Assembly (NCBI RefSeq): GCF_003850565.1
Contig: NZ_CP027706.1
Location: 5,952,001-6,016,000, forward strand
Length of the DNA: 64,000 nt
Direction of reading: 5' to 3'
From: Pseudomonas sessilinigenes
GTDB lineage: Bacteria > Pseudomonadota > Gammaproteobacteria > Pseudomonadales > Pseudomonadaceae
Under the pieces are notes generated by a model, which did no database searches, was not told the origin of the DNA, and was given only the letters and a program-made list of their open reading frames with translations. Each line of letters opens with the position of its first letter. Position 1 is the stretch's first letter. The position numbers were made by a program, and so were the translations under genes. This document shows positions 55,293 through 64,000 of this stretch, piece by piece.

Positions 55293-58200
55293 AGAGCCGT
55301 ACTCCCTGGCTCCTGGGCAGCCTGCTGCTGAGCCTGTCCGGCCTGGCCCTGGCACAGGCCCAGGAACTGACCGAATTCGAGCGTTTTCGCAGCTACCCCT
55401 ACCTGGATCGCAGCTACCGCGAGGCCCAGAAAGGCAACTGGAAGGAAGTCGAGCGCCTGACCCGCCACCTGCTACAGCAGGTTCCCAGGAACCAGGAAGC
55501 CCAAGGCCTGCTGGCCCAGGCCCTGGCCAAGCAGCGACGCTACAAGGACGCCGCCGAAACCATGGACAACGCCCCGCCAGACAGCGAGGCCCTGCTGGAC
55601 CTGCGCCTGACCTGGATCGAGCAGGACCCGCCCGCCCCGCAGGAGGTGCAACGCTGGCTCGACACGACGCCCATGCCACAGCGCACCCAGTTGTGGCAGG
55701 CCTATAGCCTGAGCCTCGCCAAGCACGGTGGGGCCCGTCGGGCCTATGACTGGCTGGCACAATTGCCAGCCAAGGGCGACGACACCGAACTGCGCCAGGC
55801 GCGGGCCAACTGGTCCGAGCAGATGAGCAACACCGACGACACCATCGCCCAGCTCGAACCCTTGGCCGCCAGCCGGCAGCTGAACGCCGAAGACTGGCAG
55901 CGCCTGGCCAACGCCTACATGCAGCACCTGGACGAAGCCAAGCTGGAAACCCTGCTTGAACAGGCCCCAAGCCCCCAAGCGGCGCACCAGGTGCACCGGG
56001 CGATGATCCAGCGAGCCATTGCCCTGGGCCACAACAACCAGGCCCAACGCTGGATCCTGCGCCTGTCGCCGGCCGAGCAGGCCGACCCGGCCATTCGCCT
56101 GCAGCACTGGGAACTGGCCCGCGAGGAGAACGACAGCGACACCGTGCGCCGCCTCAGCGACGAACTGCAACGCCCTTGCCTGGAGACCACCGAGTGGCTG
56201 TCGCGGCACGATCCGGATGCGGCCCTCAAGCAACTGCGCCAGTGCTCGCCCAACGACGACCCCCAGGCCTGGCTGGTTCTGGCCCAACGCCTGCAAGCCA
56301 GCGACCTGCTGCAAAGCCAGCGCCTGCCCGAGCCCTGGGACAGTGCCCGACGCGAACGCCTGGTGGAGGTCTGGCAGAAACAGGGCCAGGGAGCCCAGGC
56401 GCTGCAATGGCTGAGCCTGCAACCACAAACCCCGGCCGTACAAAAAAAACGCGCCGAGCTGCTCCAGGCCCTGGGGCGCAAGCGCGAAGCCGGGGAGCTG
56501 TGGGAGCGCCAATACCGCCAGAGCGGCAATCTCGCGGCGCTGGACCAGGCCACCTACCTGGCCATGGGCGACGGTCGCCAGGCCCAGGCCCAAGCCCTGC
56601 TGGAACAAGCCTACGACCGCCACGGCGGCGCGTTGCCCGCCCCTTTGCTGCAGCGCCTGGCCGGACTCTATGCCGCCACGCCACAGCTGAACCCGCAGCA
56701 ATTGCAGCGCATGGCAGGCTTGATCAAGCGGGCCGACCCAGCCACCCGCAGCCAGCTATTGGCCCAACTGGCCGAAAACGGGCGCTGCGATGTGGTACAG
56801 CAGAGCATTGGCCAGCAGCCCCGGGACGTCGCGCAGTACCGTGCCCTGGGCCGCTGCGCCATGCCTGCGCAACCAGGAGCCGCCGCGGCCTGGTACCAGG
56901 CGGCCGAGCGCCTGGGCGATCGTGGCAGCCGCCTGCCCCTGGCCTATGCCCTCGAGGCTGCCGGCGATTCAGCCGCGGCCCTGGCCATCTGGCGCAGCAT
57001 CCCGGACGCCCAACTGAGCGATAACGCCCGGCTCACGGCCAGCCGCAGCGCCCTCAACGTCGGCGACAACGCCCGCGCCGAGCGCTACTGGCAGCAAAGC
57101 AGCAGCCGAGGCGCCAACGAGTGGGCATTGGGCGCGGCGATCGCCGAGCAGCGCCACGACTACCCGACAGCCCTGCAACGCCAGCGCCAGGCACTGACAC
57201 AGGCACCCGACGCCGGGCACTACTACGCGGCCTCGGTCACCGCGCAAAAAGCCGGCGAGCCGGAACAAAGCACCCAATGGCTGGCCGAGGCCGTACGCCA
57301 GCAACCGGATAATCCGCGCTTTGCTGCCGACTACGGCATGCGCCTGGCCGCCACCGACACCCCGCAACAACGGCGCCTGGCCATTCCCCACCTGCAACAG
57401 GCCACCGGTGATTTCCCCGAGGACTATCGCCTGGGCGAAACCCTGGCCTGGCGTTACGCCGAAGTCGAAGACAGCGCCGCCGCCCGTAAGGAGCTGCGCC
57501 GGGTCATCGACCTGGAACAGAACCCGGTGGCCGCTGATGACGAGAGTGGCAGCCTGGAAGCGCGCCGCTATCGCCAGCGCCGCGCCCACGAGGCCCTGTC
57601 CCGACGCGACAGCGTGACCATCGCCAGTACCTGGTCGCCGGGTGGGGTCTCCACCAACAACAACCTGTTGCCCGATAGCGGGATCAAGGGCGCTCGGCGC
57701 AGCCCGCAGTCGCAGAACGTACAGGTCGCCATGTGGGACCACGCCCTGGGCGAGGAGCCGAGCCGCAACGGCAGCACCCTGTCGGTCTATGGCCGTACTC
57801 TGCTGGGTGGCCTGGGACGCTCCTCCTACGCCGAATCGGCCGCAGCCGGGGTCGGCCTGCGCTACAAGCCCTGGGGCAACGCCAACGTCAACTTCTACGG
57901 CGAGATCTACAAGCAGAGCCAGTTCGACGACCGCGACAACCATGGCCTGAGCCTGGGCCAGATGCTCGATCCCGGGCGGCTGCTGGACCAGCTCAACGAT
58001 CATCGCAAGCGCGGCCACACCAGCACCGACTACCTGCTGCGGGCCACTGCCTCGGTCCTCGACCAAGGCCGCTACCGTAACGACTGGCGCATCGACGAAA
58101 GCGACTGGGACGAACGCTTCCTCTATCTGGACGCGGCCTGGTGGACCAAGGCCGGCGACCACCAGTGGCTGTCGCGCTACCAGCAGGGCCATGCCTGGAA

Positions 58201-58453
58201 ACTGCCGGTAAGCACCGCGCAGACCATCATGCCCTACGGCTTTCTCGAATTCGCCGCCCAGGACCCCAGCAACGACTGGCGCCAGGACCTGCGTACCGGG
58301 CTCGGCCTGCGCTGGCAATACTGGTTCGATGACGACAAATACAACGCCTACCGCTCGCGCCTGACCGTACGCACCGAGTACCAGCAATCCCTCGGCGGCA
58401 ATCTGTATGAAGGTGGCAACGGCATCCTGGTGGGCGTGGAGCTGAATTTCTGA
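55289..58453 (+). CDS. nfrA: NfrA-like outer-membrane protein (phage N4 receptor homologue)
   Basis: 1054 aa. Signal peptide LLGSLLLSLSGLALAQA, then a long helical-repeat (TPR-like) periplasmic region over residues ~40-750, and a C-terminal beta-barrel of about 280 residues ending in the outer-membrane signal VGVELNF. NfrA exports or anchors the glycan made by NfrB and is the surface receptor of phage N4 in E. coli. ATGA overlap with nfrB, TGATG overlap with the next gene. The repeat region is the likely variable part. Confidence 0.9.
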   Translation: MKSRTPWLLGSLLLSLSGLALAQAQELTEFERFRSYPYLDRSYREAQKGNWKEVERLTRHLLQQVPRNQEAQGLLAQALAKQRRYKDAAETMDNAPPDSEALLDLRLTWIEQDPPAPQEVQRWLDTTPMPQRTQLWQAYSLSLAKHGGARRAYDWLAQLPAKGDDTELRQARANWSEQMSNTDDTIAQLEPLAASRQLNAEDWQRLANAYMQHLDEAKLETLLEQAPSPQAAHQVHRAMIQRAIALGHNNQAQRWILRLSPAEQADPAIRLQHWELAREENDSDTVRRLSDELQRPCLETTEWLSRHDPDAALKQLRQCSPNDDPQAWLVLAQRLQASDLLQSQRLPEPWDSARRERLVEVWQKQGQGAQALQWLSLQPQTPAVQKKRAELLQALGRKREAGELWERQYRQSGNLAALDQATYLAMGDGRQAQAQALLEQAYDRHGGALPAPLLQRLAGLYAATPQLNPQQLQRMAGLIKRADPATRSQLLAQLAENGRCDVVQQSIGQQPRDVAQYRALGRCAMPAQPGAAAAWYQAAERLGDRGSRLPLAYALEAAGDSAAALAIWRSIPDAQLSDNARLTASRSALNVGDNARAERYWQQSSSRGANEWALGAAIAEQRHDYPTALQRQRQALTQAPDAGHYYAASVTAQKAGEPEQSTQWLAEAVRQQPDNPRFAADYGMRLAATDTPQQRRLAIPHLQQATGDFPEDYRLGETLAWRYAEVEDSAAARKELRRVIDLEQNPVAADDESGSLEARRYRQRRAHEALSRRDSVTIASTWSPGGVSTNNNLLPDSGIKGARRSPQSQNVQVAMWDHALGEEPSRNGSTLSVYGRTLLGGLGRSSYAESAAAGVGLRYKPWGNANVNFYGEIYKQSQFDDRDNHGLSLGQMLDPGRLLDQLNDHRKRGHTSTDYLLRATASVLDQGRYRNDWRIDESDWDERFLYLDAAWWTKAGDHQWLSRYQQGHAWKLPVSTAQTIMPYGFLEFAAQDPSNDWRQDLRTGLGLRWQYWFDDDKYNAYRSRLTVRTEYQQSLGGNLYEGGNGILVGVELNF

Positions 58454-59298
58454 TGAAACGACTGATGTACATCACCCTGCTGTGGCTGATCCTGGGCCTG
58501 CCGGCCCAGGCCGAGGAGCGACTGTTCTACCAGCCCCTGAACAGCGATGCGGCCCTGGGCCGCGAACAGTGGCGCAAGATCTGGCAGGACAGCGCCCGCA
58601 ACGGCGTAAAGACCCTGATCGTGCAGTGGACCGCCTACGGCGACTCGCATTTCGGCGACGCCCATGGCTGGCTCGCCGACAGCCTGCGCCAGGCCCGCGA
58701 ACAGGGCCTGCAACTGGTGCTGGGCCTGTACATGGACCCGGCCTACTACCAACGCATCGAGCAACTGGACAGTGCCGGCCTGGAAGCCTACTGGCAGGCT
58801 CAGTTGGCCACCTCCCTGGACCGCCAGCGCAAACTGCGCGAAGACTGGCAATTGCCGGTCAGTGGCTGGTACCTGCCCATGGAGCTGGACGACCTGCACT
58901 TGCTCGATGCCCAGCGCCGGACCACCCTGCAACGTCAACTCGAGGACTTCGCCCGCCAGCTCGACGCGCCGCTGCACCTGAGCGCGTTCAGCGCCGGGCA
59001 CCTGGCGCCCCAGGTCAACGGTGCCTGGCTCGGTGATCTGGCGAACGCCGGATTGCAGGTCTGGTGGCAGGACGGTGCCGGTACCGCGCGCCTGTCGCCG
59101 CTGGTGCGCGACAGTTACGCCAATGCCCTGCCCTGCGGGGTCGGCATCGTCCGCGAAGCCTTTCGCCAGACCAGCGCCGAAGGCCAGCCGTTTCAGGCCG
59201 AGCCGGCCCCCCCTGACACCCTGGCGGCCGGTTGCCATGCCACGGCCGTGTTCTCCCTGCGCTACCGACCCTGGGGCCAGGCCTTGCGCACTCCTTAG
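58453..59298 (+). CDS. ybcH: YbcH-like DUF4434 exported protein
   Basis: 281 aa with a signal peptide (YITLLWLILGLPAQAEE). The mature part reads as a TIM-barrel-like glycan enzyme: EQWRKIWQDSARNGVKTLIV, GLQLVLGLYMDPAYY, GWYLPMELDD. It matches the DUF4434/YbcH family, encoded beside nfrA in E. coli and proposed to act on the same polysaccharide. One-base overlap with nfrA; 18 bases before the diguanylate cyclase. Confidence 0.85.
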   Translation: MKRLMYITLLWLILGLPAQAEERLFYQPLNSDAALGREQWRKIWQDSARNGVKTLIVQWTAYGDSHFGDAHGWLADSLRQAREQGLQLVLGLYMDPAYYQRIEQLDSAGLEAYWQAQLATSLDRQRKLREDWQLPVSGWYLPMELDDLHLLDAQRRTTLQRQLEDFARQLDAPLHLSAFSAGHLAPQVNGAWLGDLANAGLQVWWQDGAGTARLSPLVRDSYANALPCGVGIVREAFRQTSAEGQPFQAEPAPPDTLAAGCHATAVFSLRYRPWGQALRTP

Positions 59299-59316
59299 CT
59301 CACCCAAGGGCCGGCG

Positions 59317-60393
59317 ATGTTCAGGACCATTGAAGAACAGGTACTCAGCCAGGCCGCCCCGGCGGCCTTGAAGAACGAGTTCGCCCAATACGATTTCGAA
59401 CGCCTGCACAGCTTCTGCATCCTGACCTACATCGCCAGCCTGAGCATCTGGCTGATCTTCGACCTGATCGTCAGCTTTCCCGGCCAGCAGGGCTTCACCT
59501 TCCTTTCGCTGGTATTCCTGACATTGCTGGTGATCAACACCATCATCCTGGGCTTCACCCGCAGGGCCCGGCACTTCCAATGGGTCAACCTGCTGTTCGT
59601 GCTGGTCATCGCCCTGGCCGTGCGGCTGGTGATCGAAGGCCTGCCCATGGACCTGCACCCGGTCTGGCTGATCCTCGGCGCCTCGAGCATTCTCTACAGC
59701 GCCTCGGTGATGCCGTTGCGGCGCTGGTCGTTCTTCGTCGCGGTGCTGATCACCTGGAGCGTACTCAACCCCTACTGGATGACCCGCACCTCGATCACCG
59801 AACTCAAGGGCCTGATCGTCCTGGCCTACTCGCTGTTCCTCACCGCACTGACCCTGTACAGCTTCATCACCTTGCGCCAGGCCCGGCTGTACAACTACAT
59901 CATGGCCAAGCGCTTGCTGGAGCAGGCCTATGTCGACGCCCTGACCGAGATACCCAACCGCCGCTCGTTCATGGCCCGCGCCGGCCAGCGCATCAAGGCA
60001 CAGCCTCGCGAGCCCGAGCATTACCTGGCAATGATCGACATCGACAACTTCAAGAGGATCAACGACCGGTACGGGCACGATATTGGCGACGAGGTGCTCA
60101 AACGCATCGCCGCTGACATCCAGTCGGTCATGAAGGATTTCGACTACGCCCGGCTGGGGGGCGAGGAGTTCGCCGTCTACCTGTCGGGCGTGCACCACGA
60201 CCACGTCGAGGCCCTCGCCGCACGCCTATGCCAGGTGGTTCGCGAACAACCGACCCGGCACCCGGCCACCATCAGCATCGGCCTGACCCGGATCGAGGAC
60301 GATGACAGCCTGAACCAGGCACTGGTCAAGGCCGACCAGGCCCTGTACCGGTCCAAGCACGGCGGCAAGGACCGCTATACCTTCCACCCCTGA
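59317..60393 (+). CDS. Membrane diguanylate cyclase
   Basis: 358 aa with about six N-terminal membrane segments (residues 30-195) and a GGDEF domain whose active site reads RLGGEEF. The inhibitory RxxD site usually placed nine residues before GGEEF is absent here (M and F at those positions), so product feedback is probably lacking. It makes c-di-GMP, the ligand of the NfrB MshEN domain, from the same operon. In E. coli the cognate cyclase is DgcJ. AAGGG before the ATG. Confidence 0.88.
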   Translation: MFRTIEEQVLSQAAPAALKNEFAQYDFERLHSFCILTYIASLSIWLIFDLIVSFPGQQGFTFLSLVFLTLLVINTIILGFTRRARHFQWVNLLFVLVIALAVRLVIEGLPMDLHPVWLILGASSILYSASVMPLRRWSFFVAVLITWSVLNPYWMTRTSITELKGLIVLAYSLFLTALTLYSFITLRQARLYNYIMAKRLLEQAYVDALTEIPNRRSFMARAGQRIKAQPREPEHYLAMIDIDNFKRINDRYGHDIGDEVLKRIAADIQSVMKDFDYARLGGEEFAVYLSGVHHDHVEALAARLCQVVREQPTRHPATISIGLTRIEDDDSLNQALVKADQALYRSKHGGKDRYTFHP

Positions 60394-60472
60394 GGCCTGC
60401 GGCAATGCAGCGCCGCGACCGGCCGGTCAAATAAGATAGACTGCCGCCCTATCTTGTCCAGGCGCCCCCTTG

Positions 60473-61447
60473 ATGCCCCCAGAGCACGCCCCCAAGCCCT
60501 ATACCCTGCTGGCGATCGACGACGATCCACAATCCTTGATCGTGCTCTCCAAGACCCTGACGGCCGAATACGAAGTGCTGCTGGCCAAGGACAGCGAACA
60601 AGGCCTGGCCCTGGCCCGCAGCGCCGCTCCCGACCTGATCATCCTCGATATCCTGATGCCCGGGATGGATGGGTTCCAGGTGCTCAGCGAGCTCAAGGGC
60701 CAGCCGGCGACCGCCGCCATCCCGGTGATTTTCCTGACCTCGCGCAGCAGTGTCGAAGACGAACGCCTGGGCCTGCTGCTGGGCGCCGCCGACTACATCG
60801 CCAAGCCGATTTCACCACCGGTGGTACTGGCCCGGGTGGCGGCGCAACTGAGCTATCGCGACAAGCCCCTGCACCGCCCGCAGCCGGTGGCCGAGCCTTC
60901 GGCCGGCAGCGACATGCGCGACGGTTTCATCGCCGCCCTGGCCTTGCAGCTGGCGGGCAACCCGAGGATCCGCCTCGATGCGCTGCTCGATGGCCTGTCG
61001 ATCCTGCTCGACAACAGCACTTGCCAAGGTGAGCCCGCGATGCTGCGCAACGCCGCATGCCTGGCGCTGATGGGGCTCGGCCAAGCGACAGCCATCGGCC
61101 CGGCCCTGGCCCACGGCCAAACGCTGATCGAAGAGATCCTCGCCCACGCCAACCCGGAAGACCCCATCCTCAACCTCGCCTGGAATCTCACCCAGGCCCA
61201 GGCGCTGTTCCCGGATGGCTCGGCCCAGCCTCTGCCGGCCTCCCTGCCGCTCCCGGCCCGGCTGTTCGCCCTGGCCCTGGACTATCACCTGGAGCTCTTG
61301 CAACCAGGCACCGACCTTACCGGTCGGCATGCCCGGGCCATGGCGCGGATGCAGGCACAACCGGGGTTCGGGCAATGCATCGAGCGCGGCCCGGAATCAC
61401 TCTCGGCGGCCTTGTTGAGTTCGTCACAGACCTTTTTCGGCCTTTGA
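60473..61447 (+). CDS. Response regulator with uncharacterised C-terminal domain
   Basis: 324 aa. Receiver in residues 1-125 with D-D pair (AIDDDPQS) and phospho-Asp in LIILDILMPGMDG, Lys in YIAKPI. The C-terminal 190 residues are helical and match no output domain I know; no HTH, GGDEF, EAL or kinase motifs. ATG at 60473; 79 bases after the cyclase, so it may belong to the NGR unit or be its own unit. It could act through protein contact. Confidence 0.8.
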   Translation: MPPEHAPKPYTLLAIDDDPQSLIVLSKTLTAEYEVLLAKDSEQGLALARSAAPDLIILDILMPGMDGFQVLSELKGQPATAAIPVIFLTSRSSVEDERLGLLLGAADYIAKPISPPVVLARVAAQLSYRDKPLHRPQPVAEPSAGSDMRDGFIAALALQLAGNPRIRLDALLDGLSILLDNSTCQGEPAMLRNAACLALMGLGQATAIGPALAHGQTLIEEILAHANPEDPILNLAWNLTQAQALFPDGSAQPLPASLPLPARLFALALDYHLELLQPGTDLTGRHARAMARMQAQPGFGQCIERGPESLSAALLSSSQTFFGL

Positions 61448-61467
61448 ACGGACAGTGAACCTCGCCC

Positions 61468-62385
61468 ATGCCTAACCTCGCTGACCTGGAACTGTTCGTG
61501 CTGATTGCCGAACTGCAAGGCCTGTCGCCCGCCGCACGCATCATGTCGATCACCCCGGCCGCCGCCAGCCTGGCACTCAAGCGCCTGGAGAACCGCCTCG
61601 GCGTGCGCCTGTTCACCCGCTCCACGCGTACCCTGAAGCTCACCCCCGAAGGCATGCGCTACCTGGAAAGCGCACAGCACGCGCTGAAGATCCTGGCCAA
61701 TGGCAAACGCTCGTTGACCCACGACGACGGCATGCTGGAGCTCACGGTGTCTTCCGATCTGGGCCGCAACCTGCTGCTGGACCTGCTCGCCCAGCTCAAG
61801 CAGGAACGACCGCGCCTGTATATCAAGCTGGCCTTGAGCGACAAGGAAGAGGACCTGCTCAAGGGCCGCTTCGACGCCGCGCTGCGTTATGGCAAGAGCC
61901 TGGCCCTGGACCTGGTGGAACTGCCGGTACTCAAGCAGCACCACTTCATCGCCTGTGCCGCGCCCGACTACCTGGCCGCACACGGCACGCCCGAGGCACC
62001 CGAACAACTGAGCCAGCACGAATGCATCATCTGCCACAGCATCGGCCGGCCGGAGAGCCATTGGCGCTTCCATGCGCCGGGCCAGGTCGAGGACGTGCGG
62101 GTACAGGGGCACTTCTGCTGCGACGACGGCGACGCCGCGCGGCGCTGGGCGGTGGCCGGCCACGGTGTGGTCTATCTACCGTTGTTGAACGTGGTCGAGG
62201 ACCTGTTGGCCGGGCGCCTGCTGCCCCTGCTTCCGGGCTGGCAGGCCGACGCCGCGCCCTTGAGCCTGGTGGTGTCCCATCGCTCGCAAATCACCGAGTC
62301 GCTGCGGGCCCTGCACCAGTGCCTGGCGCAACACTGCGCGCAGCGCATGGCGCGTTATCAGGAACTGATCCGGGCCGCCAGCTAG
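61468..62385 (+). CDS. LysR-type transcriptional regulator
   Basis: 305 aa. HTH region LFVLIAELQGLSPAARIMSI with PAAASLALKRLENRL, then a LysR effector domain. AraC/Crp-group-like spacing to the second domain is normal. It follows the response regulator by 20 bases and ends in a CTAG shared with the stop of the convergent hybrid kinase. Target and effector unknown. Confidence 0.85.
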   Translation: MPNLADLELFVLIAELQGLSPAARIMSITPAAASLALKRLENRLGVRLFTRSTRTLKLTPEGMRYLESAQHALKILANGKRSLTHDDGMLELTVSSDLGRNLLLDLLAQLKQERPRLYIKLALSDKEEDLLKGRFDAALRYGKSLALDLVELPVLKQHHFIACAAPDYLAAHGTPEAPEQLSQHECIICHSIGRPESHWRFHAPGQVEDVRVQGHFCCDDGDAARRWAVAGHGVVYLPLLNVVEDLLAGRLLPLLPGWQADAAPLSLVVSHRSQITESLRALHQCLAQHCAQRMARYQELIRAAS

Positions 62386-64000
62386 CCCTGGGCCATGCCC
62401 CGCTCGACCAACAGTTCATGGGCCTGCCGGAACTCCAACCGGTAGATCCGCTCCTGCAGCGCGCGCAAGGCAGTGCAGCGGCTCTGCTCGCAGAGTTCAT
62501 CGATCAGCCCCAGGGCCTGTGCATTGTGATCGCGCAGCAACTCGGCCAGGCGCTGCAGCTTGAGCCGTTGCTGATGATCCAGCCGCTGGTGCGCCGCTGC
62601 CGGCGCAGCCACCCCGGGCAAGTTCGCCAGCTCCGCCAGCAGCGGCTCCAGGCACTGCGCCAACTGCTGGATCGACAGCGCCAGGTCGCCCCCTGCGGTG
62701 CACTGCGCCTCCAGGTGCCTGGCGGCCTCGGCCAGGGCCGTGGCGCCGATGTTGCCGGCGGCGCCCTGCAGGCCATGGGCGAGAAAGCCGATGCACTGCA
62801 AGTCGCCGGCGGCGTGGGCCGACCACAAGCGCTGGAGGGTTGGCCGCTGGTCATCGCGAAAATCCGCCAGCAGCTTGTGGTGCAGCGCCAGATCCTGGTT
62901 CACCACCGCCATGCCCAGCGCCGAATCGATGCCCGCATGATCCGGCGCGGGAACAGCCCCGGGCAACTCGCGCGCAAGCGCCTGCAGCGGCAACTCCCGG
63001 CGCTTTATCCAGCGCACCAGGGTCCGGTAGAACGCCATGACCTCCAGGGGCTTGCTCACCAGGTCATCCATGCCGGCAGCCATGACCCGGCCCTGGACAT
63101 CGGCCTGGCTGCTGGCGGTCACCGCAATGATCGGCAGCGAACGCAGGTGGGCGTAACCGCGGATCTTGCGCGTGGTGCCATACCCGTCCATGACCGGCAT
63201 CTGGCAGTCCATCAGCACCGCGTCGAAATGCGCGTCCTCAAGCAGTAGCCCCAAGGCCTCGGCGCCGTTGGCAGCCAGCACCACCCGAGCCCCGGCACGC
63301 TGCAACAGGCCCTGCAACACATCCTGGTTCAGGCGATTGTCCTCGACCACCAGCACCCGCGATCCCGCCAGCAGTTGTCCGTGCTCGTTGTCCCTGAACA
63401 GCACCGCCGCGGGGCTCGCCGAGGGCGCTGGCAATTGCACCTGCGCCGCTCGGGGCAGGATCAACTGCACATTGAACTTGAATACCGCCCCCTGCCCCGG
63501 CGTGCTGCGTACCCAGATATCACCCTGCATCATCTGCACGAGCTTCTTCGCGATGGTCAGCCCCAGGCCACTGCCGCCGTAGCGCCGGCTGATGGAGCGG
63601 TCCGCCTGGACGAAGGCATCGAACAAGCGCAGCTGTTGCTCCTGGCTGATGCCCACGCCACTGTCGGTGACGCTGAAGCACAACAGCACCTTGTCGTCCC
63701 ATTGGCGCACCAGGCACACACCGATACAGACATCGCCGACCTCGGTGAACTTGATCGAGTTGTCCACCAGGTTGGTCAGCACCTGGGCCAGGCGCGCGGG
63801 GTCGCCGAGGTAACAACGCGGCAGCGCGGACGGAATGTCCAGGCGCAGTTGTAGCGCCTTCTCTTGCGCACGCTGGCGCACCAGCAGCAAGACATCGTCC
63901 ACCAACTGCCGCAGGTCGAAGCAGACCTGCTCCAGGCCAAGCTTGCCGGCTTCGATCTTCGACAGATCGAGCACGCTGTTGATGGTGCCCACCAGGTGCC
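62382..64000 (-). CDS. Hybrid sensor kinase with receiver and Hpt domains, 5' end outside window
   Basis: Partial: the 5' end lies beyond base 64000. Visible from the edge: end of the H-box region (SVLDLSKIEAGKL), N-box TNLVDNSIKFTEVG, G-boxes DSGVGI and GSGLGLTIAKKLV, one receiver with phospho-Asp in VLMDCQMPVMDG, and a C-terminal Hpt domain with His in LAHGLQGAAGN. A phosphorelay kinase of the BarA/LuxQ type. A second receiver is not seen in this part. Its stop overlaps the LysR stop in CTAG. Confidence 0.9.
   Translation of the reverse strand, partial: HLVGTINSVLDLSKIEAGKLGLEQVCFDLRQLVDDVLLLVRQRAQEKALQLRLDIPSALPRCYLGDPARLAQVLTNLVDNSIKFTEVGDVCIGVCLVRQWDDKVLLCFSVTDSGVGISQEQQLRLFDAFVQADRSISRRYGGSGLGLTIAKKLVQMMQGDIWVRSTPGQGAVFKFNVQLILPRAAQVQLPAPSASPAAVLFRDNEHGQLLAGSRVLVVEDNRLNQDVLQGLLQRAGARVVLAANGAEALGLLLEDAHFDAVLMDCQMPVMDGYGTTRKIRGYAHLRSLPIIAVTASSQADVQGRVMAAGMDDLVSKPLEVMAFYRTLVRWIKRRELPLQALARELPGAVPAPDHAGIDSALGMAVVNQDLALHHKLLADFRDDQRPTLQRLWSAHAAGDLQCIGFLAHGLQGAAGNIGATALAEAARHLEAQCTAGGDLALSIQQLAQCLEPLLAELANLPGVAAPAAAHQRLDHQQRLKLQRLAELLRDHNAQALGLIDELCEQSRCTALRALQERIYRLEFRQAHELLVERGMAQG

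Overview
The window is chromosomal DNA of a fluorescent Pseudomonas, most likely of the P. fluorescens/protegens/chlororaphis complex. It has high GC, dense ATGA- and TGATG-coupled operons, many REP-type intergenic palindromes, and the conserved block gacA - uvrC - pgsA - tRNA-Gly(GCC). No rRNA genes, insertion sequences, complete prophage or CRISPR array were found.

Left part (1-19 kb). On the minus strand lies a catabolic set: flavin monooxygenase, Rid-family protein, DUF1028 protein, ArgE-like deacylase and an aldehyde dehydrogenase cut by the window edge. The monooxygenase and the dehydrogenase share a 30-bp upstream element. Next come the two genes of the carboxyspermidine route to spermidine and an exported M20 peptidase. 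A tightly packed six-gene minus-strand operon (GT2, exported protein, ferritin-like diiron protein, GT-B, PAP2 phosphatase, fatty acid desaturase) looks like an uncharacterised envelope glycolipid pathway. LysR/quinone oxidoreductase and hchA/luxR follow.

Middle (19-34 kb). An AT-rich orphan gene and a coding remnant sit beside tRNA-Gly. After pgsA, uvrC and gacA there is a stranded Mu-type regulatory pair (XRE repressor and BcepMu gp16-like protein) with visible operators. A nitrilase-GNAT pair is followed by a DAHP synthase preceded by an aromatic-codon-rich leader peptide, a strong intrinsic terminator and a second Tyr-rich small ORF, which is a textbook attenuator layout. A short parvulin and a yejABEF peptide importer close this part.

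Right part (33-64 kb). A sigma-54 activator of the HbcR type precedes gntP, hbdH and acetoacetyl-CoA synthetase; paired GTCTC-N6-GAGAC sites and a -24/-12 promoter lie between. Then come a hybrid histidine kinase, a second parvulin, and a ridA-iclR-deaminase-sugar kinase cluster. Next are rtcB, small envelope proteins and a P-loop kinase. A translationally coupled wecB-nfrB-nfrA-ybcH operon plus a diguanylate cyclase matches the phage N4 receptor polysaccharide (NGR) system of E. coli, with a FleQ-like box upstream. An orphan response regulator, a LysR and a truncated hybrid kinase end the window.

All functions are read from sequence and remembered family knowledge; no database search was run.
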